A stretch of DNA of 7,240 nt, from assembly GCA_937967755.1 (NCBI GenBank), contig CALBTA010000094.1, positions 1 to 7,240 of the forward strand, given 5' to 3'. The notes under the pieces are model-generated. The model worked only from the letters and a program-made list of their open reading frames with translations, was not told the DNA's origin and made no database searches. The position numbers were made by a program, and so were the translations under genes. This DNA comes from an uncultured Planctomycetaceae bacterium (GTDB lineage: Bacteria > Planctomycetota > Planctomycetia > Pirellulales > Pirellulaceae). Shown here one piece after another: positions 1 through 6,460 of this stretch. Position 1 is the first letter of the stretch; each line of letters opens with the position of its first letter.

Positions 1-11
1 CATGCCGAAAC

Positions 12-1007
12 TTGCGCACCGGCTTCACCCTGGTCGAACTGCTGGTGGTGATCGCTATCATCGGCATTCTGGTGGCGCTGTTATTGCCCGCGGTGCAAAG
101 CGCGCGGGAAGCGGCCCGGCGGATGCAGTGCAGCAATAACCTGAAGCAGATGGGGCTGGCGCTGCACAATTACAACACCGCCAACGGCGTGTTTCCTTCG
201 GGTAGCCGCTCGCACTACAGCGATACCAGTTGGACGTGGGGGCATAGCTGGGCGGTGGCGATCTTGCCTTATGCCGAGCAGGGAAATCTGTACGATCAGC
301 TCGATATGGTGGGCGTCAACAGCCCGCATACCGGGTTGATTTACCAGAATTCCGCTTCGACATACAACACTGACAACGGCTCGCTGGTCAACGGGCTGAC
401 CGTGGCGTACATGTGGTGTCCGTCGTCGCCGCTGGATAAGTATGCGCTGAAGGGAACGATCGTGCCCGGCAGCCCTGGTGCTCCATCGCTCACTTATACG
501 GCGATCACCGGCGCGATCGATCACCAATCGGCGGAAGACAAAGACAGCCAAACCAATCAGCACCGGGCGCGGGGAATCGCCTCCAGCGGCGGCATTCTGG
601 TCGCCAACGATTTCCTGTCCTTCCAGGCGATTCGGGACGGTGCGTCGAACACCATCTTGCTCGGCGAACAATCGGACTGGTGCGTCGCCAACAACGGCAC
701 GCGCCGCAACTGCCGCAGTGATTTTAACCACTCGTTCCTGATGGGCGCGACCCCGCCCAACAACGAGGACGACCGCTGGTTCAACACCACTACGGTGCGA
801 TACCCGATCAACCACAAGGCGTGGAACTCAACGGGCGTCGGCGATGAGTTCTATGGTTGTAACCGCCCGATTCAATCGGCTCATCCCGGCGGGGCGCACG
901 TCGTGCTGGGGGATGGTTCGGTGCGGTTCTTGAGTGAGTCACTGAACTTACAAACGCTGTTCGACCTTTGTAACCGAGACGATGGCAACGTGCTGGGTGA
1001 GTTTTAA
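12..1007 (+). CDS. DUF1559 family pseudopilin-like protein (possibly 5'-partial)
   Basis: The protein begins with a type IV prepilin-like N-terminus: a short basic leader, then [21 protein letters not shown] (split here as [10 protein letters not shown] and [11 protein letters not shown]), with the expected prepilin peptidase cut after Gly4 and Glu9 as the conserved Glu5 of the mature protein. The helix runs into [20 protein letters not shown], the usual DUF1559 continuation. Near the C-terminus His291 is followed by nine residues and Asp301-Gly302, the H-x9-DG signature of this planctomycete family. At 331 residues the length is normal. Family members are thought to be exported, envelope-associated pseudopilin-like proteins, but their individual functions are unknown. 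The first possible start is a TTG at 12; the frame is open to the left edge, so the true start may lie outside the window. The next gene starts one base after the stop, suggesting co-translation. Confidence 0.93.
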   Translation: MRTGFTLVELLVVIAIIGILVALLLPAVQSAREAARRMQCSNNLKQMGLALHNYNTANGVFPSGSRSHYSDTSWTWGHSWAVAILPYAEQGNLYDQLDMVGVNSPHTGLIYQNSASTYNTDNGSLVNGLTVAYMWCPSSPLDKYALKGTIVPGSPGAPSLTYTAITGAIDHQSAEDKDSQTNQHRARGIASSGGILVANDFLSFQAIRDGASNTILLGEQSDWCVANNGTRRNCRSDFNHSFLMGATPPNNEDDRWFNTTTVRYPINHKAWNSTGVGDEFYGCNRPIQSAHPGGAHVVLGDGSVRFLSESLNLQTLFDLCNRDDGNVLGEF

Positions 1008-1008
1008 G

Positions 1009-1470
1009 ATGGAGCTATTCAATCAGCGCAAGTCGGCCTTTTCCTGCTCATTGTTTTTCGCGATCGTGCTATCGGTTACCGGCTGCGGAGGCCCGGAAGT
1101 CGGCCGCGTGGAAGGCCAAGTTACTCTCGACGGGCAGCCACTGACCGGCGCTGTGATTGTTTTCGAGGATGCCACGCGCGGCATCTCGGTCAACGCGGAA
1201 TTGAACGCCGACGGCAGCTACAACGCCCGCACTTTCGACAAGCCCGGCCTTCCGCCCGGCAGCTATAGCGTTGCTATCCGGCCTGGGTCGTTCGCCAGCG
1301 GCGAAACACCCTTGGCTGGCGAAGGTGCAACGGGCGCGGGTGGTAACGCGAACACCTCGCCCGTTCCTGGTCGCTACCACAGCCCCAAACCCAGCGGCCT
1401 GACGGCTACGGTTGTTGTTGGTGATAACCCGCCGATCGATTTTGCCTTGACGTCCGCCGATTCGGACTAA
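1009..1470 (+). CDS. Lipoprotein with carboxypeptidase-regulatory-like (beta-sandwich) domain
   Basis: I place the start at ATG 1009, not at the in-frame ATG 982, because 1009 gives a clean lipoprotein signal (MELFNQRKSAF, a hydrophobic stretch, then the lipobox VTGC with Cys26). It also lies one base after the upstream stop and has GGTGAG about seven bases before it. The result is 153 residues. Residues 33 to about 95 carry the pattern VEGQVTLDGQPLTGAVIVF, an NADGSY turn and LPPGSYSVAIRPG, which is typical of carboxypeptidase-regulatory-like or transthyretin-like folds. The remainder is Gly/Ala/Ser-rich, then a short strand-forming tail (TATVVVGDNPPIDFAL). Such proteins very often follow DUF1559 genes in Planctomycetes. 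The expected location is a membrane-anchored, extracytoplasmic one. Partner and substrate are unknown. Confidence 0.88.
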   Translation: MELFNQRKSAFSCSLFFAIVLSVTGCGGPEVGRVEGQVTLDGQPLTGAVIVFEDATRGISVNAELNADGSYNARTFDKPGLPPGSYSVAIRPGSFASGETPLAGEGATGAGGNANTSPVPGRYHSPKPSGLTATVVVGDNPPIDFALTSADSD

Positions 1471-1510
1471 TAGGTTGGCCAGCCTTCATCTCGCGGTTGC
1501 GTTTAGTTCC

Positions 1511-1550
1511 CAGCCAGCACCATAATGGCTGTAGTCGTTTGTTTTCGTTG
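1511..1550 (+). terminator. Possible terminator after the DUF1559/lipoprotein pair
   Basis: CAGCCA (1511-1516) and TGGCTG (1526-1531) form a perfect 6-bp stem with a 9-base loop. A T-rich stretch (TAGTCGTTTGTTTTCGTTG) follows. The position, 40 bases after the lipoprotein stop, suits a Rho-independent terminator, but the stem is short and the U tract is interrupted. Confidence 0.35.
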
Positions 1551-1565
1551 TGGTGAACAGAAACC

Positions 1566-2051
1566 ATGGCCAAGGGCAAAGCGATATTACAGACGCTGAA
1601 GGCAGTTCATGCCGCCAACGTGGGCGTGGACTCCGGCTCTACGACTGCCGACAAACTGCTTTGGGTGCGGGCGGGCGAGTTCGAGTACGCCTGGCAAGCG
1701 AGACACTTTCGCAAACTTCTGCGTCGGCAAGATATCGTCGCGCGCGTCGCGGGGCGAGCGATGCGGTACTTTGTGGAAGTGCAGCGTAGAGATCTGGATG
1801 CGGCGCTGGCTGCGCTTCGTGACAACCCGCCGCCGAAAAAGTATCGCGGTTCACACTGGCTTCACCGCCCTATCGCGATGCTGGTGTTTTCTGCCTTCAG
1901 CATGGTGCTGATTATTGTTCCGGTGTGGTACGTCGATGCGCTCGGTCTAATCGATTCGCCGTCGGCGATCAGCACGGGGATTGCCCTGTTTTTCGCCGTC
2001 GCGGTGTTCGCGGCATTCATCGGGGCCCAGACTTTGTATTGGGGCCGGTAG
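1566..2051 (+). CDS. Uncharacterised protein with two C-terminal membrane helices
   Basis: I do not recognise this 161-residue protein. Residues 1-100 are soluble and basic. Residues 31-85 read as strand-helix-strand-helix (LLWVRAGEFEYAWQARHFRK, then RQDIVARVAG, RYFVEVQRRDLDAALAALRD). That layout resembles the small DUF2007-type 'putative signal transducing' domain, in which a residue pair is picked out of a beta-alpha fold; this is a weak inference from pattern only. Two hydrophobic segments follow at about 102-124 and 134-157, separated by a short acidic loop, and the protein ends in YWGR. The topology suggests an inner-membrane protein with its N-terminal domain in the cytoplasm. GGTGA lies nine bases before the ATG at 1566, a fair ribosome binding site. 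It is followed by a convergent region facing rarA. There is no signal peptide and no catalytic motif. Confidence 0.75.
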   Translation: MAKGKAILQTLKAVHAANVGVDSGSTTADKLLWVRAGEFEYAWQARHFRKLLRRQDIVARVAGRAMRYFVEVQRRDLDAALAALRDNPPPKKYRGSHWLHRPIAMLVFSAFSMVLIIVPVWYVDALGLIDSPSAISTGIALFFAVAVFAAFIGAQTLYWGR

Positions 2052-2066
2052 CCAGCGAAAAGCGGA

Positions 2067-2084
2067 AAGAGCGCAAACGCTCTT
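2067..2084 (-). terminator. Hairpin between convergent genes, candidate terminator
   Basis: AAGAGCG (2067-2073) and CGCTCTT (2078-2084) form a perfect 7-bp stem with a four-base loop. Read on the minus strand it is followed by TCCGCTTTTCGC, a modest U-rich tail, so it could end transcription coming from rarA and the micro-ORF. On the plus strand it lies 16 bases after the stop of the two-helix protein but lacks a U tract. It may therefore be directional or only a weak terminator. Confidence 0.33.
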
Positions 2085-2136
2085 GTGAGTGGAGTCAATT
2101 ATTGCAAGAACTTACCGGGCGGCTTGCGCCGCTCCG

Positions 2137-2226
2137 CTACCAACGGAAGACCGCGTTCGCGCACAGGCCAACCAACAGCAGCAACGCGGCGGTGATAATC
2201 AGCATTCCTAACAGCGAACCCAGCAT
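2137..2226 (-). CDS. Possible 29-residue single-pass membrane micro-protein
   Basis: On the minus strand an ATG at 2226-2224 opens a 29-codon frame ending in TAG at 2139-2137. The translation is MLGSLLGMLIITAALL followed by LLVGLCANAVFRW: almost one continuous hydrophobic helix of about 22 residues, then a short tail with Arg and Trp. GGAG lies 11 bases upstream of the ATG, slightly far but usable. It sits about 85 bases after the rarA stop, on the same strand, ahead of the hairpin at 2067-2084. In its favour are the coherent membrane-helix composition and the otherwise empty 260-base gap. Against it are the small size and the lack of any known homologue that I can name. It could be a chance frame. 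Confidence 0.35.
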   Translation of the reverse strand: MLGSLLGMLIITAALLLLVGLCANAVFRW

Positions 2227-2310
2227 GGCAAGAATATCTCCGCAGGCGTGGAGTAGGTTGTTCGATGCAATTGGCGAGTAGCCAAACGTAGCAAAGAACT
2301 TTTACCGCGG

Positions 2311-3657
2311 CTAGTGGGAACGGTCGGCCGAATCGTCTTCAACTCGGCAGGCCCGCAGCGTTTCGCGAATTTGTTCCAGCCGCTTCGCCAATTCCGCCTC
2401 GAAACCGCGATCGACAGGGCGGTAGTACTCCTTTTCCACGCCCAGGTAATCCTGCTGGGCGACGCCGCCTGCGGAGTTGTGGCTGTAGTTATAGCCTTCG
2501 CCGTGGCCCAGACGCTTCGCGCCGGCGTAATGCCCGTCGCGTAGATGAATCGGCACGGGCAGCAGCCGGCCTTCGCGAACATCTTGCCGGGCCTCGCCAA
2601 TGGCAACGGTCGAGGCGTTCGATTTCGGCGCGCAGGCCAAATAGGTCACCGCTTGGGCCAGCGCCATCTGGCATTCCGGCAAGCCGACGAATTCACACGC
2701 GTGCATGGCGGCCACCGCGAGCGTTAGCGCATGCGGGTCAGCGTTGCCGACATCTTCGCTGGCCAGAATGACCAACCGCCGACACAGGAAACGAACATCT
2801 TCGCCAGCTTCCAGCATGCGGGCCAGCCAGTACAAGCCGGCGTCAGCGTCGCTGCCGCGAATGCTCTTGATGAGCGCGCTGATCGCGTCATAGTGGGCGT
2901 CGCCGGTGGCATCGTACTCAATCGCCTTGCGTTGAACCGATTCTTCCGCCAGTTGCCGCGTGAAGTGAACCGGATCCGCGTCCGACGACAGCACTCCAAT
3001 CTCCAGCGCCCCTAAAGCCCGCCGGGCATCCCCGTCGCAAACTTCGGCCAGAAACTCCAGCGCGTCGGCATCAATGTCAACGTTGCGCTCGCCCAATCCA
3101 TTTTCGGAATCCGCGAGCGCCCGCCGGATCAGTTCCACAACATCATCGGGTGAGAGGGGTTGAAATTCGAACACCCGGCTGCGGCTGACCAGCGCGCTGT
3201 TGACCGCGAAGAAAGGGTTTGAAGTCGTCGCGCCGACGAGTATCACCACGCCGTCTTCCACATCGGGAAGCAACGCGTCTTGTTGGGCCTTGTTGAAGCG
3301 GTGAATCTCATCAATGAATAGCAACGTCCGTGAGCCGCCTGCGGCGACCTCATCGCGGGCGGCCTGCAAAACTTCCCGCAGTTCTTTCACGCCGCTGGTG
3401 ACGGCGCTCAATTGTTGAAAGCGCGAATCGGTCTCACCCGCTAGCAGCCGGGCCAGCGTCGTTTTGCCAGTTCCCGGCGGGCCGTAGAAAATGATCGACT
3501 GCAACCGCTGGGCTTTCAGCAACCGCCAAAGTAACTTCCCTTCGCCTAAGAAGTGCTGCTGACCGACGAACTCTTCCAGACGCCGCGGACGCATTCGCGC
3601 CGCCAGCGGCTGGGCGCGGCGAAGGTTTTCAGCTTCCGACTGGGCGAACAGCGACAT
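2311..3657 (-). CDS. rarA: Replication-associated recombination protein A (RarA/MgsA), AAA+ ATPase
   Basis: This is a 448-residue AAA+ ATPase of the RarA/MgsA/Mgs1/WRNIP1 family, which acts at stalled replication forks and gaps together with single-strand binding protein and RecA. Visible motifs are the N-terminal PLAARMRPRRLEEFVGQQHF segment, Walker A GPPGTGKTT (59-67), Walker B LLFIDEIHRF (112-121), sensor 1 GATTSNP (142-148), the Ser-Arg-Ser-Arg arginine-finger region (158-161) and sensor 2 GDARRAL (209-215). The C-terminal half has the helical tetramerisation region with AIEYDATGDAHYDAISALIK, family-typical GSDADAGLYWLARMLEAGED, and near the end HLRDGHYAGAKRLGHGEGY. The length matches the E. 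coli protein (about 447). The gene is complete, with all catalytic residues present. No Shine-Dalgarno sequence precedes the ATG at 3657. It is transcribed divergently from scpA across a 189-base gap. Confidence 0.97.
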   Translation of the reverse strand: MSLFAQSEAENLRRAQPLAARMRPRRLEEFVGQQHFLGEGKLLWRLLKAQRLQSIIFYGPPGTGKTTLARLLAGETDSRFQQLSAVTSGVKELREVLQAARDEVAAGGSRTLLFIDEIHRFNKAQQDALLPDVEDGVVILVGATTSNPFFAVNSALVSRSRVFEFQPLSPDDVVELIRRALADSENGLGERNVDIDADALEFLAEVCDGDARRALGALEIGVLSSDADPVHFTRQLAEESVQRKAIEYDATGDAHYDAISALIKSIRGSDADAGLYWLARMLEAGEDVRFLCRRLVILASEDVGNADPHALTLAVAAMHACEFVGLPECQMALAQAVTYLACAPKSNASTVAIGEARQDVREGRLLPVPIHLRDGHYAGAKRLGHGEGYNYSHNSAGGVAQQDYLGVEKEYYRPVDRGFEAELAKRLEQIRETLRACRVEDDSADRSH

Positions 3658-3846
3658 GGCAATGTGTGAACGTGGCTTGGGCTTCCAGCCACCGTGGGCG
3701 TTGCGAAATCAGAATACGTTCACCATTGAATCAGCGATCTTTATGAAACACAACGGCCGGCAACTCCCATCGCCCAGTTTCCGGCCCGCTGATATCATGC
3801 GAAGGACCTTCCGCGCAACTTCTACACCAACTCGCCCTTCGCCCAC

Positions 3847-4638
3847 ATGCCCTTCCGCGTCGACCTGAATATCTACCGCGGGCCGCTTGATTTGCTGCTG
3901 TATCTGGTGCGCAAGCACGAGTTGGAAGTGACGAACATTCCGATCTCGCTGATCACCGAGCAGTTCCTGGAGCACCTCGAGGTGCTGGAACAACTCGATG
4001 TCAATTCGGTCGGCGATTTTTTGGAAATGGCCAGCACGTTGATGGAAATCAAGTCGAACATGGTGCTGCCTTCCGAGGCGGAAACCGAAGAGGCGATTGA
4101 TGACCCGCGTGAGGAACTGGTGCAGCGGTTGTTGGAATACAAGCGGTTTCGCGATGCGGCCAGCATGTTGGATGAGCGGGGCCGCGATTGGCAGCGGCGC
4201 TATGCGCGGTTGAGCGACGACTTGCCGCCGCGGAAAGTCGACCCGGCCGAGCAGCCGATTCGCGAGGTGGAACTGTGGGATCTTGTCAGCGCACTGGGCC
4301 GGATGATCAAAGAAAACCGGCCCCGTGCGGCGAACATCGTCTACGACGAAACGCCTGTCAGCACCTACATGGAGCGAATCCATACGCGGCTGCTTACCGA
4401 ACAGCGCATCGCGTTCAGCGAGATGTTTTCCGCCGGCATGCATAAGTCGGCCATGGTCGGCGTGTTCCTGGCGATTCTGGAGATGGTGCGGCATTACAAC
4501 GTACTGACGCACCAAGAGGACGGTCACGGCGATATCTCGATCAGCCGCGGCGAGGCGTTTCCGCAATCGTTCGATCTAACCCTGGCAGATGAGTATGGGG
4601 CGCCACCGGATGAGAATATCGACGAAGGAGTCGATTGA
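3847..4638 (+). CDS. scpA: Segregation and condensation protein A (ScpA), SMC kleisin
   Basis: ScpA is the kleisin subunit that, with an ScpB dimer, bridges the SMC heads in the bacterial condensin and helps organise and segregate chromosomes. The N-terminal domain (about 1-80) shows the family hallmarks: FRVDLNIYRGPLDLLLYLVR, HELEVTNIPISLITEQFLEH and SVGDFLEMASTLMEIKSNMV, the part that binds the SMC neck. DPREELVQRLLEYKRFRDAA (about 86-105) follows, then a linker. The C-terminal winged helix (about 210-250, containing HKSAMVGVFLAILEMVRHYN) should bind the SMC cap. A short acidic tail ends the protein. At 263 residues it is of normal size. The ATG at 3847 has no Shine-Dalgarno sequence before it. 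The usual neighbour scpB is not in the window; the next gene is unrelated in sequence. Divergent rarA shares its upstream region. Confidence 0.96.
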   Translation: MPFRVDLNIYRGPLDLLLYLVRKHELEVTNIPISLITEQFLEHLEVLEQLDVNSVGDFLEMASTLMEIKSNMVLPSEAETEEAIDDPREELVQRLLEYKRFRDAASMLDERGRDWQRRYARLSDDLPPRKVDPAEQPIREVELWDLVSALGRMIKENRPRAANIVYDETPVSTYMERIHTRLLTEQRIAFSEMFSAGMHKSAMVGVFLAILEMVRHYNVLTHQEDGHGDISISRGEAFPQSFDLTLADEYGAPPDENIDEGVD

Positions 4639-4698
4639 ACGGATGAGCGTCGAAATTGTTCTAGGGGAAATCGCGCCGCTGCTTTACACTTCCCGCCC

Positions 4699-5391
4699 AT
4701 GGAGACGTCACTGCACCGAGCGCTGAAGGCCCATTACGCCGACGACGAGGACCGCACGGAGGTTCGCTTGGGACGGTATCGCATTGACGCGATGGCTGGG
4801 GATGAACTGATCGAAATCCAACATGGTTCTCTGGCGGCAATCCGTGACAAGGTTCGCCGGTTGCTGGATGATCATCACGTGCGGGTCGTCAAGCCGATTG
4901 TCGCGACGAAACAGTTGATCAAGCGGGCGCGAAAAAACGGTCAAGTGAGTGATCGGCGGCAAAGCCCGAAGCGCGGGCAGATATTGGACCTGTTTGACGA
5001 GCTGGTTTACTTCACGCGCGTTTTCCCTCACCCGCGGTTATCTTTGGAAGTTGCATTAGTTGATATCGAGGAATGGCGTTATCCCGGGCACGGGCGAAGA
5101 AGAAGGCGGCGTCAGCGCGATCACTTGGTGGAAGACCAGAAACTTATCGCCGTGCGGCAGACGCATGTTTACCGAAGCCTCGGCGACCTCCGCGCCCACT
5201 TGCCGAAGAATCTTCCCCGGCCTTTTCATACCGGACACGTCGCGGATGGACTGGGTATTGCACGGTATATCGCGCAGCGCATCGTCTATTGCTTACGCGA
5301 AACGGGAGCGATTGAAATGGTCGGCAAGCACGGCAACGCTTTGCTTTACCGGAAGACGCGCGCTGGCCGTGTTCATAAGAAAGCAGCGTAG
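4699..5391 (+). CDS. Nuclease-like protein with C-terminal winged helix (uncharacterised)
   Basis: I know no gene name for this 230-residue protein. The N-terminal part (about 1-75) starts with a helix (LHRALKAHYA), then Glu21 in TEVRLGRYRID, Asp30, and Glu39-Ile40-Gln41 in GDELIEIQHGSLAAIRDKV, then a strand RVVKPIVA. Glu, then Asp after a strand, then E-x-Q on the next strand, followed by a helix, is the order of active-site residues in PD-(D/E)xK nucleases, with Gln in place of Lys as in some families. Residues 133-138 are six consecutive arginines. The C-terminal part (about 172-218, GHVADGLGIARYIAQRIVYC then LRETGAIEMVGKHGNALLYR) looks like a winged helix-turn-helix. A DNA-binding or DNA-cutting role is an inference. 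There is no Shine-Dalgarno sequence; TTTACACT ends nine bases before the ATG, so a leaderless message is possible. A strong terminator follows. Confidence 0.8.
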   Translation: METSLHRALKAHYADDEDRTEVRLGRYRIDAMAGDELIEIQHGSLAAIRDKVRRLLDDHHVRVVKPIVATKQLIKRARKNGQVSDRRQSPKRGQILDLFDELVYFTRVFPHPRLSLEVALVDIEEWRYPGHGRRRRRRQRDHLVEDQKLIAVRQTHVYRSLGDLRAHLPKNLPRPFHTGHVADGLGIARYIAQRIVYCLRETGAIEMVGKHGNALLYRKTRAGRVHKKAA

Positions 5392-5407
5392 TACTCCAGG
5401 AGGGAAG

Positions 5408-5440
5408 AGAACGGATCGGCGATCCGTTCTACTTCTTTTC
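5408..5440 (+). terminator. Rho-independent terminator (perfect 10-bp hairpin)
   Basis: AGAACGGATC (5408-5417) pairs perfectly with GATCCGTTCT (5421-5430) across a three-base GGC loop. ACTTCTTTTC follows directly as a U-rich tail. It lies 17 bases after the stop of the nuclease-like gene and just before the stop of the convergent NRDE gene at 5442. On the minus strand the tail (CTTCCCTCC) is poorer in T, so it mainly serves the plus strand but may block both. Confidence 0.8.
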
Positions 5441-5441
5441 G

Positions 5442-6218
5442 TTACGTCTTCGCTTCGCGTGTGCGGGCTTCACGAAGGCCGCGGCTGAGGATGTCTCGCA
5501 ATAAAGGTGAGAAGTCCTCGTACTTGGACTTGTCGGGAGAGTCCGGTGCGAACTGATAAATCGCATCGCGCGGCTTCTTGCCCAGCGCGATCAGCGTGGA
5601 ACTGACCGTTCCGCGATCCTTGCCGCGGATGACCATGCTGGGCCTGCCCGGCCCGGCGGGCGGACGGGCGAACACCTTGCTGGCGACCGCCAGAAACTTC
5701 ACGGGCGAATCGAGCGTTTGCAAAGTGAGTAACCGGTGAGCCATGGCGACCCTTTCGTCGTTGGGGTCGTTCAAGTCACGGTTGCTGATGATGTTCAGGC
5801 CTTCTTCCAGTTGAACGACCTCAGGATCGTCGGTACCGTGAATCGCCCAACCACTTTCCGCGTCGGCGCAGATGAAATTCACGCCGTCGTACAGATTCGT
5901 GGACAGTTCTTCCAATGCGGTGTCGACAGCGCCCCGGGCGGAATCGCACTTCAACATTTCCCGGCACAACACCCCGCGCGAGCGAGGAGCCATCGGCGGA
6001 TTCAGCCGCCGGCGATTAGACACCCCGACGAACAGCCCGTGCTGGTTCACGCCCAGCCAGGTTCCGCCAGCCTGCTCGTCCAACCCGCAAAGAATTCGCG
6101 GCTTGCCAGACTGAATCGACGGCACGGAACTGGCCCGGTCGTAGTACTCCTCGCGATTGGCGGCGACGAGAACCGGGGCCTCAGGAATCAGCTTATATTG
6201 AATGGCCAGTAAGCACAT
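5442..6218 (-). CDS. NRDE/TANGO2 family protein
   Basis: This 258-residue protein belongs to the NRDE family (called TANGO2 in animals). The family has an N-terminal-nucleophile-hydrolase-like fold; its biochemical activity is not settled, and animal members are linked to Golgi organisation, haem movement and lipid metabolism. Visible marks are the MCLLAIQY start with Cys2 as possible nucleophile, the signature at 21-24 (here Asn-Arg-Glu-Glu in VAANREEYYDRAS instead of Asn-Arg-Asp-Glu), GGTWLGVNQHGLFVGVSNRR (51-70), YDGVNFICADAESGW (about 110-124), ISNRDLNDPNDERV and GTVSSTLIAL (about 203-212). The protein appears complete and has no signal peptide or membrane segment, so it is probably cytoplasmic. 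The start is ATG 6218; a weak GGAAG lies 13 bases upstream. It faces the nuclease-like gene and lies 242 bases downstream of the Hint gene on the same strand. Confidence 0.92.
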   Translation of the reverse strand: MCLLAIQYKLIPEAPVLVAANREEYYDRASSVPSIQSGKPRILCGLDEQAGGTWLGVNQHGLFVGVSNRRRLNPPMAPRSRGVLCREMLKCDSARGAVDTALEELSTNLYDGVNFICADAESGWAIHGTDDPEVVQLEEGLNIISNRDLNDPNDERVAMAHRLLTLQTLDSPVKFLAVASKVFARPPAGPGRPSMVIRGKDRGTVSSTLIALGKKPRDAIYQFAPDSPDKSKYEDFSPLLRDILSRGLREARTREAKT

Positions 6219-6320
6219 AGACTTTACACTACTTCCGTTGGGCGTAATGACGGGCAGAAACGATCCGACATTCAGAATTTATTAGGAAACAGGCCCGTCG
6301 GACACCCTCTGGCGGGGGGA

Positions 6321-6357
6321 TTGCAAGATAATTCCGAATCTGCTTTGCAAATTCCGA
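6321..6357. repeat. Short tandem pair of TTGCAA/AATTCCGA elements
   Basis: Within the 242-base gap between the Hint and NRDE genes, TTGCAA occurs at 6321-6326 and 6345-6350, and AATTCCGA at 6330-6337 and 6350-6357. The AATTCCGA copies are exactly 20 bases apart, about two helical turns, which would put two protein-binding sites on one DNA face. They lie some 115 bases upstream of the NRDE start. A role as operator is only a guess. I see no clear gene in the rest of this gap. Confidence 0.3.
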
Positions 6358-6460
6358 GAATTTGTGCCTGTCGGCGAAGAGCTACCGCCACCGTCTTCAA
6401 GTTGTTGGACCAATGGACGGATGTTTGGCAACGCCAATTAAGCAGTTTCGCACCGGAGCG

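Noticed and set aside
81..815. A 244-codon minus-strand open frame over the DUF1559 gene
   Set aside because: It is an Arg/Val-rich mirror of a well-supported gene, a common effect of GC-rich coding sequence.
982..1008. The earlier in-frame ATG for the lipoprotein
   Set aside because: It would add nine residues ahead of a clean lipoprotein signal peptide and overlap the upstream gene; the ATG at 1009 has a better ribosome binding site.
2117..2134. A GC-rich hairpin (GCGGC/GCCGC, GCAA loop on the minus strand) after the micro-ORF
   Set aside because: The stem is only five uninterrupted pairs and no U-rich tail follows on either strand, so I do not call it a terminator.
3709..4566. A 285-codon open frame on the minus strand over scpA, longer than scpA itself
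   Set aside because: It is antisense to an unmistakable ScpA, its composition (rich in His, Arg and Gln) is that of a codon-mirror frame, and it shows no domain pattern.
5736..6212. A 158-codon plus-strand open frame opposite the NRDE gene
   Set aside because: The minus-strand NRDE protein explains this stretch fully; the plus-strand translation has no recognisable motif.
6425..6437. TTGGC-AAC-GCCAA hairpin downstream of the Hint gene
   Set aside because: The five-pair stem lacks a U tract on the minus strand and is likely chance.
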